Shown: piece after piece, positions 1 to 12,800 of the stretch
Numbering within the stretch: the first letter of the stretch is position 1
Layout: each line of letters opens with the position of its first letter
Source of the DNA: Cloeon dipterum
Taxonomy: Eukaryota > Arthropoda > Insecta > Ephemeroptera > Baetidae
Direction: 5' to 3'
Length of the DNA: 64,000 bases
Assembly (NCBI RefSeq): GCF_949628265.1
Contig: NC_088789.1
Span: 32,543,883 to 32,607,882, forward strand
Notes under the pieces: generated by a model
Seen by the model: only the letters and a program-made list of their open reading frames with translations
Databases searched by the model: none
Told to the model about the DNA's origin: nothing
Position numbers and translations under genes: made by a program

Positions 1-23
1 GGTATTTTCATTTAAAAAATTGG

Positions 24-447
24 CCAGTTGCATAAACCCTTAGTTATTAAAGCCACTAACAGATGGCGCAACCACAGACTTTCTTAAAAAATTTGTTTTA
101 AGCGGTTTTAAGGCATTTCCGCTGCGATTTCAGACTCAATTTAGCTATTTTGCTTTTTTTTAATTAATTTGCTATTTTTTGACGTGCTGAAAACAAAAAT
201 CGGTTCAGCCATTCGCCGTAGAAACGTTGGAAAAGATTTTTTCATTTCAAAAAATAGTTTTTCACGATTCTACGGCGATTGGCTGAACCGATTTTGGTTT
301 TCAGCACGTTAAAAAATAGCAAATTAATTGAAGAATGCACGGTAGCTAGATTGAGTCTGAAATCGCAACGGAAGTGCCTTAAAATCGAAAGTCTACGGTG
401 GCGCCATCTGTTGGCGACTTTGAACACTTAGGGTTTATGCAACTGGT
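24..447. repeat. Foldback MITE-like element A, copy 1
   Basis: A long inverted repeat. The left end reads CCAGTTGCATAAACCCTTAG and the right end is its near-exact complement. Each arm is about 200 bp and carries AACAGATGGCGC and GCTGCGATTTCAGACTCAAT, around a short central loop near 235-260. There is no coding capacity. It lies in the intron just before the first visible hemocytin exon. A second copy at 7670-8097 lies in another intron of the same gene, so this is a dispersed non-autonomous element. I cannot see which transposase family mobilised it. Confidence 0.85.
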
Positions 448-486
448 GAATTAAAACCTGTTTTTAAATATTAAATAATATCATAG

Positions 487-821
487 GGTTACATCGAGAA
501 AATTGAATGCGTGACGGTTGCCTCCGAGACGGACTACAGACAAACGGGCAACGTGAATGTCCGCTGCGATTTGCACTCTGGTCTCGCCTGCTACGACGAC
601 GAACAGGGTTTGTTCGGCACTTGTGACGACTACAAAGTCCGCTACTTCTGCTCCTGCCGTGAGTTTCATAATTTATTGAAATTAATTAGATTTATAAATT
701 CCTTTTATGCAGAACAAACTGAAACGACGGTTATTGTCACGACAGAGGCAACCAAGACGACTCCCTCGGTGATCGTGACCCTGAGCACCCTGACTCCGCC
801 GCACAAATGCAATGCCAACAA
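487..821 (+). other. Hemocytin exons: C-terminal half of a WxxW domain and Thr-rich linker
   Basis: Exon 487-658 starts in phase 0 after a TAG acceptor and encodes IECVTVASETDY...VRCDLHSGLACYDDEQG...YKVRYFCSC. The pattern C-x(n)-GLxC-x-D-x-QG...C.DY.VR..C.C is the second half of the mucin-2 WxxW repeat; the WxxW motif itself must lie in an upstream exon. Exon 713-821 follows in phase and encodes a Thr/Val-rich stretch typical of an O-glycosylated linker. It ends at the donor gtacgt, in the codon that opens the first discoidin domain. Confidence 0.85.
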
Positions 822-3800
822 GTACGTTATAAACTCTAAAATGTCATTATTTTAATTAAAATCATATTTTCAGGTACAAGAATCTGATCCAAGGAGGAAC
901 TCCTTTGAAGGACTCGGCGTTTTCCGCCAGCTCGATCTTGAACCGGCAGTACAGAGCCGATAAGGCGAGAATTTCTCCAGAAGGCAAGGATGCTTGGATC
1001 GCGGACGAGGACAACAGCGAGCAGTACCTTCAGGTGGACCTCGGCCGCCCTGAGCCCGTGTACGGCGTGATTCTGCAGGGCAACGAGCCAACCCAGCAGT
1101 TCGTCACCAGTTACAGAGTCACTTACAGCCTTGACGGAGCCAATTTCTCCCCTGCCACCGACGAGTACGGAGTGCCAAAGGTATCAATTTTCCAAATTTT
1201 CATTTTCAATCTTGACAAAAATTGAATTTCAGGTTTTCCGTGGTCCAGCGGACGCCACGTCGGAGGAGAAGCAGATTCTGCCGATACCGTTCGAGGCTCG
1301 CTACGTGCGCATCAACCCTGTCACCTGGCAAAACGGAGTTGCCCTCAAACTGGAACTCATCGGCTGTGCGGAAATGGTCACCGAACCCAGCGACACCACC
1401 GCCTTTCGTGAGCACATCCAAATGTTATTCAGGATATCCAAAGGATGCACTTTTTAACAATGTCGCAAAAAAATGCAGATTTCCTTTTTTTATATCAGCG
1501 GGGGCCAGATGCGCGATAAAATTGGTCCTACTGCGCAGATCCAAGATGGCGTGTGAATGTGGGAATAAAAGCTCTCTTTGGATTGCCGTACGAGTGTCAA
1601 GAGTTTGTTTTTACGATCCAAAAGACACAATTAGTACAAGAAATGCAAATTGACGAAAACTTGCTTATTTTCGCTCATTTTCACGTGACCGTTTTTTCGC
1701 GCCATACTCCATTGGACGCCATATTTGCGCGTCGCACGAATCTGGCCCGCCGGGCTGTTGGTTAGGCAACGCTCGTGGTACGCATGTCGAGCAAAATGCC
1801 TAACTTGAAAATCTGCAGGCGGTTTTTTCCGTTTTTTCAGGCTCCAAGCTTATTTTAAAAACAATTTTCAGTTGAATGTGACGAGCCGATGGGCGTGGCT
1901 GACGGTCGGCTGTCGAACGGGCGAGTGTCGGCGTCTTCCGTCCTCAAAGGTGACTCGAGCAAGTACGGCGCGCACCTGGCCAGACTCGGCGGACCTGCGG
2001 CCTGGAGGGCAAACCGCAACCTCCACGACGAGTGGATCATAGTGAGAATATACATTTTTTTTAATACAGATAATATTTAATTTATTTTTAGTTTGATTTG
2101 GGAGAGCCACGCGAGCTGACGGGAATCGCTACCGAAGGCGACGCCAAATCTCGCACGTGGGTAACCACATTCGTTGTGCAGTACAGCCAGAATTCGCACA
2201 ACTGGAACCAAATTCTCAACGAACAGGACGAGGAGAAGGTAAATGATATTTTGTTACTTAATATTTAATTTTTCTTGTGTTTTCTAGGTGTTTTTGGCCA
2301 ATGTGGACGCGACAAACAGCATCAAGAACTACTTCGGTCGCAAAATTTACGCTCGTTTTGTCAAAGTCATTCCGATCAAATGGAACGGCGGCATTAGCAT
2401 GCGGATCGAACTCTTCGGCTGCTTCCAACCCTACAGTAAGTAATTTTTTAACCATGCCAAACACAAAATATATATGCGGTTCAGCCTTAAAAAATTATTT
2501 TCAACTAAACAAAGCTAGCAGGATTTTTATTGCAACGTATTTTAATCAGTTTTCTTAAAAATCTAGCTAAATTTGATTTTTTTTTTAAATATTTTCCCCC
2601 ATGTAAAAAATGGCAAAGTTGCGAATTTTGGCGCCAAACCCGAGGAATTGATGCGTTTCATCGCGGAAAGCCGTGATTTTTAGTCAGAAAGTGAATCTGG
2701 CCCATAGGTAAATTAAATAAAATAACTAAAAAAATACAAAAGATTTTTGAGGCGTCGGTGGAGGTGTGCGGGGGCGGCAAAAGGTCATAAAATACGGAGA
2801 ATCTTACAAAGAGTATGAAAAACTTTAGTTTTTGACAGTAAAACCCATACCAGCAGAGTTATTAATTTTTGAAGTACAAACGACGTGATTTGTGACATTT
2901 AAAATTTTAGTTTTCGGGGCCTAGGTGGGCCCCTATGGGCCGGACGGTTCCCATTCCTTCACCAATCGATTCCTCTCGGTGGGGGACGTCTGCCCGTGTT
3001 TGGTTTTTCAAAATCGGATCATTTTTCGAATTTAAACGAATTTTCTTCGGCCGATTTTTCAAAAAAGTTGAAATTTACAAAAATTATTTTTTAAATATAG
3101 CCGTTTATCCATTTGTTGACCATGACCCCTCATCGGACAGGTGTTTGATTGGACTTTTACTTGGGATACCCTACCGACCTTTTTCAGGGTAACCCGACCT
3201 GAGATCCGCTCTTAAACTGTTTTTAATGCTATTTTCGTACACATTTTGCGATACTTAGTGACGATTTTTCTTCCTTGCCTAAAAAATCAATTAAATAAAT
3301 ATAATACAAAGGAATATGCGTATTAATATAGAGTAAATTTCGAATTTCGGAGCTTTGAAAGAGGTTCAAAATAAATTTTTGAAGTTAATTATTGTTTTTA
3401 CATTAATTTCATGACTTTAAAATTTAATTTGTTAGTTTTTTCGTACGAAATTGTTGTTTTACACATTTATTTATTAAGAAAAATCCACAAACAAATCCAA
3501 ATTACTCTGAATTTGTAGTGACGGAGGCGTACGAGCCGACAACGACGGCTCCGGAGGTGACGTCGCGTTTCGCCGAGTGCAATCCGTGTCCGAACCTGCC
3601 GCAGGAGCGGCTGTCGGGCTGCTCGGCGTGCGAAGGAGGCCTCTTGTGGGGCGGCGAGTCGTGCGTGGAGGCGGTCGACTGCTCATGCTTCGTGGGCCAC
3701 ATCGAGTACCCGGTGGGGTCGCGTTTCGAGATGGAAGGCTGCCTCGAGTGCCGGTGCGCGCTGGGCGGCGCCACGCAGTGCCAGCCGATGGTGTGCGCCA

Positions 3801-6800
3801 AGTGCGCCGACGGCCTCCGCAGCATCCTCACGCCCAACTGCGTCTGCGTCTGCCAGCCGTGCCCCCAGGGCGAGCTCCTCTGCCCCTCGAGCGGCGCCTG
3901 CGTGCCCAGAGAGCAGTGGTGCGACGGCGTCGACCACTGCACCGATGACGAGAAGAACTGCACGCAAACCACTGTTGCCACCACGATCGCTACCACACTG
4001 CGTGAGTCAATAATTTAATTTTTAATATGGAAAATATTGATTTTAGATTTAAACCAGTGAATTTAATCATTTCCATTGAAAAATAATTTTTAATTTCGAA
4101 AAAACGCGATTTGTGACACTTGATAATTGTGGTTTTCGGGGCCCAGGCGGGGCCCTATGGGCCGGACGGCGCTGATTTTAGTACCAATCGATGCCCCTAG
4201 GCAGAGCGCATCCGTCTGTGTGTAGTTATTCAAAATCAAACCATTTTTCGAATTTTTATGAATTTTTTCCGGAATATTTAAAAAATAATAATCAAGAATT
4301 TTTTTCACCGTGACGCAGATTAATCCCAGTCATCTGAGCTAGGTATTACAAGGAGAAAATTTGGTGAAAGTTTGATCAAAATTGATCTTTTAGTTTAGTT
4401 TTTACAGAAGTGGAAATTTTTGGTTTTATTTTGTCACCTTCCGGCTTCCGGCGGCCTAATCTCAGATCAAGGTCAAAAATTTTAAAAATAGTTCCAGAGA
4501 GCAACGCGCAGTGTATCTGGGATCATTTTAAGACCAAAAACAAGCCGATCTGATCGAAATTTCAGGAGAAAATAGATTTTAAACTCTTAAAAATTGGATT
4601 TTTTAACTTACTCCCTTAGAATAACGTGGGAAATCGAAAATTCACCATTTTTATCAAAACCAGGGCCCATAATGTGTTCCTATCGGTTTCATCACACGCG
4701 CAGAACTATCGCCAGTCTGGAAACGGATTTCCAAATATTTCGCGCCCATAGGAAAATTAAAATGATTTTTTCCGGTTTTTTCGACTAATGCGACAAGCTC
4801 ATGGCCGAAAATGGTTTTATTTTTCTTAAAATTCGGCTGTTCATCCGATCGTCGACCACGACCCCTCATCTGACAGGTCTTGGACGGGGCTTTAACCTGA
4901 AGTACCCTAACGACCTTTTTCAGGGTACCCGCGACCTGAGATCCGCTTCCAGGGCAGATTTTTATAATTTTTCAGTAATTTCAAGCACATTTTGCCATAC
5001 TCAGCGATGAATTTTTACCCTTTCCTGTCATCGACCTTCCTCAGGTTGCGCCTTGTACTGAAGGTTCCAAAGTAGAATTTTGCCTAAAAGAAAAATAAAA
5101 TCAGTCATCAATTGAAAACACACAGGATAAAATATAAATGAGTATTTTTTTTCCTGCAGCGCCGACGTGTCCACCTGCACCCGAGTGCGAGGGCGAGTTG
5201 GTTAAAAAGACGACCGAGGCGACCGGGGTGAAGGGAACGAAGCGCATCCTTCGCTGCCCGATTTACGAGTGCCTGCCGCCGCCTAACGACTACGCCTGCT
5301 CGCTCGAGGGCAAGATCATCGTCACGTTCGACAACAGCACCCTGCAGGCCGAGGTCTGCGACCACATCCTTGCCACCGAGAAGGGCGAGTGGAGAGTCAC
5401 TGGTAAAATATAATAATTCTGAAATTTCTCGTTTTATTTAAGTTAAAAAATTTATAGTGACCAAAAACTGCAGCAATCCGTCAAAATGCAGCAACTTTTT
5501 CACCGTAAAACAAGCGAACTATCTGATCACTCTAAATCCCGACTTCAGCGTCGAGTTCAACGGACATAAATTCAACATTGAGCAGGTAAATTACAATCCA
5601 ATGAAAAGATAATTATTGAATATCAATTTTCAGGCCCAAACCATCGCCGCCCGTTACCGAGAGTTCGAAATCTCACGTCTCGGAGATAAATTGTACTTTG
5701 AGTCGAACCACTTTGGATTCCTCGTCGTGATGGACGACCAGGGCTCCGCCCAAATCACAGTAAAACCCTAAAAAATTATCCTTAGTTTAATTTAATAAAT
5801 TAAAAACTCTCCAAAGGTTCCGCACAAACTTAAGGGGCGAGTGGACGGGCTGTGCGGCCACCTCAGTGGAAATGCGTTTGACGACAAAACCAAGCCAGAC
5901 GGAAAACTGGCCAAGAGCACCCTGGAATTCGTCGAGAGCTGGAGCGTGGAGGGGTCGCAGGTGGAATGCGTCGAGCACACGTGCCCCAGAAACCGACAGG
6001 AGAAGGCCATCAAGACCTGCATGAAGATCAAGTGAGTTAATTATACATTTAATTATTATTTAAACTATTAAAGACCCACTAAAACCACATTTTGTATCTT
6101 CCAATCGATTCCTGAGGGTCGAAATAGGTTGGAAATATTACTTTTCGGGTTTAAAAATGTTTTTTGACGTGCGAGTTGTAAAACGCACGTTGCTTTGGCG
6201 CGCAATGTTTGAATATTTTGGTCGCTAATGCGCAAGCGTCGCCCCTCTAACGTCACAGCCATGCTTCGTGCTTGGCATTGGCAGCTGAGAGATGAGCTGT
6301 GACGTCAGAGGGGGACGCATGCGCAGTAGCGAACAACAAAATTCAAGCGTTTTGCGCGCCAGAGCAAAGGAATCGATTGTAAAGTACAAAAAATATAGTT
6401 TTATTTTATCTTTAAATGAATGAATTCAATAGAATGAAATAAAATCAATAGCAAGAGCTTTATTATTTACATTTTGAACCTTGACCGGGCGCAGGGAGAA
6501 GGCTGCGTCGCTGGCGGATTGCGGCGCGGTGGTCGATTGGAGCCGCTTCTTGACCGTGTGCACCGAGAAGACGTGCGAGTGCCTCGAGGACGGCCAAAGC
6601 AGCGAGCAGGCCTGTCTGTGCAAGGCCGCCGAGCATTACGTCGGCCAGTGTCGCGCGCTGAAGCCGCACGACCTCGACATTTCTAACTGGAGAATACAAC
6701 TCGGCTGTGGTAAGTTAATCATTTCTATTTTAAATTAAACTGCAAACTGATCGAAACAAATCCACAATTTTGTTTATTTATGAAAATATGTATTTCTCCA

Positions 6801-9800
6801 GCACCGAAATTATTTAAAAAAAAACACTGATTGAAAAGTTCTCAAAATTAATCGTTCATTTTCTTTTTTTGCCTCTAAAAATAGGAAATATATTAAATTT
6901 AAAAATGCTTGTAATTTTATAGCTCAATCAATGAGATTTCCTAGTTTTTTTTTCTTATTTATTTGCATCGATTATGTCGGTGAGGGTTGTGTTTGTTCAA
7001 GTTAAAGCATTTTTATTGTTTCGATCGGGTGAGCGCTTTTTTCTTTTCGCTTCGTCGGCGGAAAGCAAGGCTAATAATGATAATCGCATTATTTGTGTGG
7101 TGTCAGCGGCCGAGTGTCCGCCGGGGCTGATCTACCACGAGTGCTACGAGCGCAGGTGCGAGCCCAGCTGCGCCAACATGCAGTGTCCGCAGGTGCAGAA
7201 CCACAACGCCGGTTGCAACTCGGGCTGCTTCTGTCCCGACGGGCTCGTCCGCAAGGCCGACGCCTGCGTCAAGCCCAGCCAGTGCAAGGACTGTGAGTAC
7301 AAACAACTCTCATTTATATATTTCATTTAAAGTGAAATGATAGGGATTTTTTTTTATTTAAAAAAAAAATGATATTGATCCCGAAACGACCAATTTTTTT
7401 CATTTATTCTATCGCGGTTGCGCTCTCTTTTTTGGCCAAAAAGCAAATTAATTGCTTCCGGGATGATAATCATTATGCATATTTAATAGTGAGAGGTTAA
7501 AAAATGACTCTTTTGAGTCTTGAAAGTTATTTTTTATTTTTTTTTCAAAAATTGCAGATTTTCGAAAGGAGTCTGTGTTTTTTGCCTAGCTAAAATTCAC
7601 CAGTTGATACTAGCGTCAAAAACTGCAGATATTTAGAAAGCTGATTAAATTTCCATTTTTTTCCATTGACCAGTTGCATAAACCCTTAGTTATTAAAGCC
7701 GCCAACAGATGGCGCAACCACAGACTTTCTTAAAAATTTTGTTTTAAGCGGTTTTAAGGCATTTCCGCTGCGATTTCAGACTCAATCTAGCTATTTGGCT
7801 TTTTTTAATTAATTTCTTTATTTTTTGACGTGCTGAAAACCAAAATCGGTTCAGCCATTCGCCGTAGAAACGTTGGAAAAGATTTTTTTATTTCAAAAAA
7901 AAGTTTTTCACGATTCTACGGCGATTGGCTGAACCGATTTTGGTTTTCAGCACGTCGAAAAAAAGCAAATTAATTGAAGAATGCACAGTAGCTAGATTGA
8001 GTCTGAAATCGCAGCGGAAGTGCCTTAAAATCTAAAGTCTACGGTGGCGCCATCGGTTGGCGGCTTCGAACACTTAGTTAAGGGTTTATGAAACTGGTGA
8101 ATTAAGTGAAATTCTTTCGCCTTGTATTGTGTAACGAAGCGAGAGCAGGACATTGCGTGCCACGCCCCCTATGTTGACCAATCAGATAGTTTTTGCCAGT
8201 TTCCTCCGCAATTTCCAGCGCTTGGTCAATGGCCATGTTTTCTCACATGATTTTGAATCCTCTGATCGAGATCTAACTGATAGTGAGAGTTTTTCTTTGA
8301 GGAAATGCGGAAATTAAGTGAAAATCGTGATTGCTAAATTCCTTTGAGAAAATTCTCCGTTTAAAATAATGCGCTTACTTAAGAACCCGATTTTCTCGAA
8401 AATTTACAGCGCTACCTATGAAGAATTTCAACTGTATATGATCCTTAGGACCTAATCAGTTTGTTAAATTATTTTACGGAGAAATTATCTATCATTCGAA
8501 TTCAAAGAAATTAATTGTGCTTTTGGGAATGTTCGTTTTCGGCTATAGAATTTACAATTCTCGGCGGCTTAATTGCAATGCAATTTCAGATAAATTATGG
8601 ATTTTGAAGCATTTGTTTATGTAAATATTTACGAGAAGATGGGATATCGTCACCTTTTGAGGCTTGAGGCAAAAAAAATCAAATAAATGTGAATTCATTG
8701 AGTTTATTGCTAAAATGACATGTCAATTTACAAGAAATGTATGCTCGTTTCCTACTCAATGATTCCTGTACATTGCGATTTATAACGTCCAAGTTTTTAG
8801 AAACTCCAGTAAAAGACTGGAATTTCACACATCGTCATCATCATCATCCATAAAATATTTACATCAAGCAAAGTCGTTAAACCTAAATTGTACAGAAAAG
8901 ACGTGTTTCCCACGTCAGAGTGTTCATTGCGCTTCCAAATCTAAAATTTCATTCATCATCATCGTCCAGGCAAATATTCACATTAATTCCAGGACGATCA
9001 AATGATGTAACGTGGCTGTAGATGGCCCAAGTCCCCGAATAAGATTCAACTCTTGCTGGAGAAGTGTCGGAACTCGTAATTCTTCCATGCGGTTCTTCCA
9101 ATAAGTGGTCACTTACACTCTCCTCGCTAGGAAAATACTCACAGCAAGGGATGCAATACCAATATTTGTTTTTGAATTCGATTCCGCTAAATTGAATATC
9201 GTGCTCTTCGTCCATGTGTTTTTCGAAGTCGTCAACATTTTTGAAAGGATCCATGTGGTTGCATTGGAGACAACGCACTGGATCGCAAACGTCATTCAGG
9301 TGCAGCTTATAAAATCCATAGCATGGAAAAGAGTCGTGGCAGCGCTTGCAATATTTCCGTGTACGGTGAGCAAGCATTTCTCCTGAATAGACGTCCAATG
9401 GGCATCTTCTGCACCTTTTTATCGTGTGGTGAGGTCCATTTCGATACTTCTTCCAACAAGCATCACATTCCGAGTTGTTCCATCCGAAAATGCGATCGAA
9501 CTCGTGTTTTTTCATACGGTTCCGATTAATTCTCTTTCCACAACAGGGACATTCATACTTGTCGTGTTGGAATGCCAAGTGTCGCTTCAAGGCAGCTTGA
9601 GAAATGAAGTACGTGTGGCATTCCTTGTATTTGCAAAAAGATACGAAGTCAGGATCGGGACGATAATCATCAGGTGTCTCGTGAACCTCCTTCATGTGTC
9701 GTTCTATCTTTTCTTCTCTGTCAGAACCGTAAAATTTCATCGTACACCTGAGACATTTTATGCATCCTTTGTGCATCGTGCGCATGTGCCAAAGGAAATT

Positions 9801-12800
9801 GTCGTTGCTAATCTCTGCTTTGCAGACTGAGCATGACCTCGTCATTTTTCCGCAACGGCTCCACCTGAGGCGAATGAGCCTCGTCCATTTCTTGCTGCTC
9901 ATCTTCTTCACTGCAGATCCCCTCCAGCCTTGAAATAAGATTTCGTTTCAAACAATGAATTATTTGCTTACCAAATAAGATTCATCAATATCCTATATAG
10001 CTATAGCAATCATAAATTGCCTAATATTCCTTCGCGCTGCTTATGCTGATCGTTTAAAAATATTTTGATCAAATTCATCTTTAGATTATTCACCTGCTTA
10101 CCTTAATTAAACCTTTTGGACGCTCAGTGTCTTTAATTCGTTTCTTTTCTCCTGATCAGAACGAATTAATTAATAGAGGCTCTCAATAGAGACAATCGCC
10201 AAGGCAGCAGCGCGACTCTTCCAAATTTCCAACTTATCTCGTGACAAACGCTGCGAAGAATGACGAGTGAAAGAAGGGGACCAGTTCGAAACTTAGAGCT
10301 ATTCGGAAATCTTTGGAATACTCAAAATTTTGTAGGGCAGAAGACAGAAATAGTTCTAGGAATTATAAATATTCAAGTAATTTTCTTGGTTTCTCTCGTG
10401 TATTTATGACAAACGAAAAGGCCAGAGAATAAAATATACAATTTTTAATAAATGGGTGGAAAATTCCATAACCCTGCTCTTCAATTTTTTTGCTGGATAT
10501 TTTTTCTTATGATGATGCAAAATTAATACGTGGAAAATTTTGGAAACTTTCTGTATAATCATTTTTTTGAATCATAAATTAGATTTATTTATCATTCATA
10601 TTTTTGGATACTTCTCACTTTGACGAACGTGATAAAATGAATTAAAACACAGTGTATTTATTCTTACAACTTTTACGACAAAAATAACAAGTCAACTTCT
10701 GCAGTGCTCAAAACATTTTCTTGCCAAGCTTTGAATGGGAAAATATAACTTAGACAAGGGGAGAAACAATCAGGATTTTTCTTTTGGGTGAAAAATATTT
10801 TTTCCATCCTCGCAATAATAAAATAAAAATGAGAAAAAAATTAATCTTAGTGTAATTTTGGGAAAAATCAGGGCGTACCCTGAGCGACCTGATGACTTCC
10901 AAAGGGTCAAATTGCACTTATTCTAAAAGCTCTTTACGTGGTCTTTTGAACAGTGTGTAGATCTTGCAAATCGAATCAATACAGAGCCCGCCAGGCGTCG
11001 TTAAAATGGACAAAAATGGAGATTTTAATTATATTCTTCGAGGGCTTCTTCCCTGAAAATGTATGGTTAAATTCCTTTAAAAGCTTTGTATATCCTGATA
11101 AATTTGCACAAATATTTCAATTTTTTTAAACAATATTTTAATGATGATATTTATTAATTACTTAGTTTTTATAACTAAAAATATGTTATATAACTATTAA
11201 TTGTTTTAAAAAATTATATTATTTAAAAAAAGTTTTTTCTGAAATTAGACAATTATTTGTTCCCAATGGAGAAATAAACAAAAATTGAATTACATTTGAT
11301 AATTAGATGTAAATTTGGGGGTTTAGTTTCTTTTCAATGCTTTTGAGCCTTTTCAAAGAGCAAAGAAAATTCTGATGAATACAATTTGATCATTTTAGCA
11401 TTTTTTTATTAAATCTAAAAACACGATTGATTTCAAAGATATAGTGCTCGATGAATTTGGATCAGTTGTTCAATCCTTTTTAAAATGACAGCGGCGTCTG
11501 AAAATGCGAGAGAGTATCTCGGCCTTTACAGCATCATGTTTTCCCTCAACTTTTTCTACGATTTCCTTTTTTCTGCAAGCTCTGCGGTGTCTTCGACACA
11601 AACCTCCGCAATAATAATTGTGTCTGCGCCTTCCGAAAATTCTTTCCGAGTCACTTCTCCACATTTTGCAACATTTACGATGCATCCGATTTATCTTCTT
11701 ACGGTTGTCACTTCTCTTTGGGAGTTTTTCGTGACCGTCCTGGAAGTTTTTCGAGAAAGAGGACCTCCGGCCGCATGTAATAAGGGGCTCGTGACCAGTT
11801 GGAAGGGAAATCTTGACGAACACCTGGATGGCTGACTAGAAAATTTTAATATAGAAACAAAATTATAATAACACATAAATTAATTTAGAATGAAATTGTT
11901 AAATAATCACCATTTTCTAGGAGTATGTAGTCTTTCTGGAGGCGATGGAATTCAGGAGATATATTTCTGGTGCACTTTCTTTCTTCAAATGAAAGGGAAA
12001 TAAAATTATGAGGCATGAAATAATATTTTTCCTGAAAGCGATCGGTTTAAAAATTCTGTAATGGCCATCTAATTTGTTTTTTATTTATTGTTATGAATTT
12101 ACCATGATTATCCTGATATATTTTTCTTTAATAATGTTTTTATCACAACCTAACTATTATTTTTTAATGTCTTTTAATGATTTTTCAACCAAGTCGTCAC
12201 TGAAAAAATTCTCGTAAATTAGATCTAGTAGTTTTTCTGATGATTTAATTATTTTTTCTATTAAATGGTGCACATATTCGATAAAATTTCATAATTTTGG
12301 CTTTTATTGCTGTTATATAGAGTAATTTTCAGATTTGAAATGATTTTTTTGGCATTTTATAAATACATGGAAAGAAAATTGTGCTAAAACAGATCGTAAA
12401 ATCGAATATTTTCACTGTTATTCTTTGAAATAGCCACCCAGAAAAAAGGCGCCATCCTTTTTTTATTTTTAATAATAATTCTTGTCATTTCTGCGTCGAT
12501 TTGTGTTTTCTTCACATCAAAATAAACAATTTCAAGCGCAGAGCATTTTCCCCTTTCCACAATCAAGTCAATTTTTTGCAGAAGAAAATCTTTTTCCTTC
12601 GATTATCGATTTTACGTAGCTTCGGAATAAAAATCTTCTGATAATCTTTAAAATGATATGAAACAAATAAAAATAAAAAACTTTTGTCCTTAGGTGTGTG
12701 CAACGGCTTCGGCGACCCGCAGTATTTGACGTTCGACCGCGTGAATTACACATTCAACGGCAACTGCTCGTACGTGGCGTCGCGCGACGTGAGCAGCAGC

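Larger units (their letters stand above)
7293..12693 (+). other. 5.4 kb hemocytin intron hosting a nested gene
   Basis: Donor gtgagt at 7293; acceptor TTGTCCTTAG at 12684-12693. It is far longer than the other introns of the gene (mostly 45-60 bp, a few 0.4-1.2 kb). Contents: low-complexity AT DNA (7293-7660), element A copy 2 (7670-8097), a C2H2 gene on the - strand with its flanks (about 8640-10340), then AT-rich DNA to 12693 in which I see no convincing gene. Around 10620-10720 there is a stretch (GTGATAAAATGAATTAAAA and TTTACGACAAAAATA) that also occurs at 25660-25730 and 61330-61400. Confidence 0.85.

Noticed and set aside
3577-3967. Long Arg/Ala-rich frames on both strands over the GC-rich hemocytin exon
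   Set aside because: They are shadow frames of the 483-bp exon 3519-4001, which alone has the expected Cys pattern and splice phases.
11470-11835. Overlapping 116-117 codon frames on both strands in the hemocytin intron; the - strand one is Arg/Cys-rich
   Set aside because: No regular zinc-finger spacing, no paralogue in the window, and no splice or promoter context. It could be an old relic but I cannot support it.
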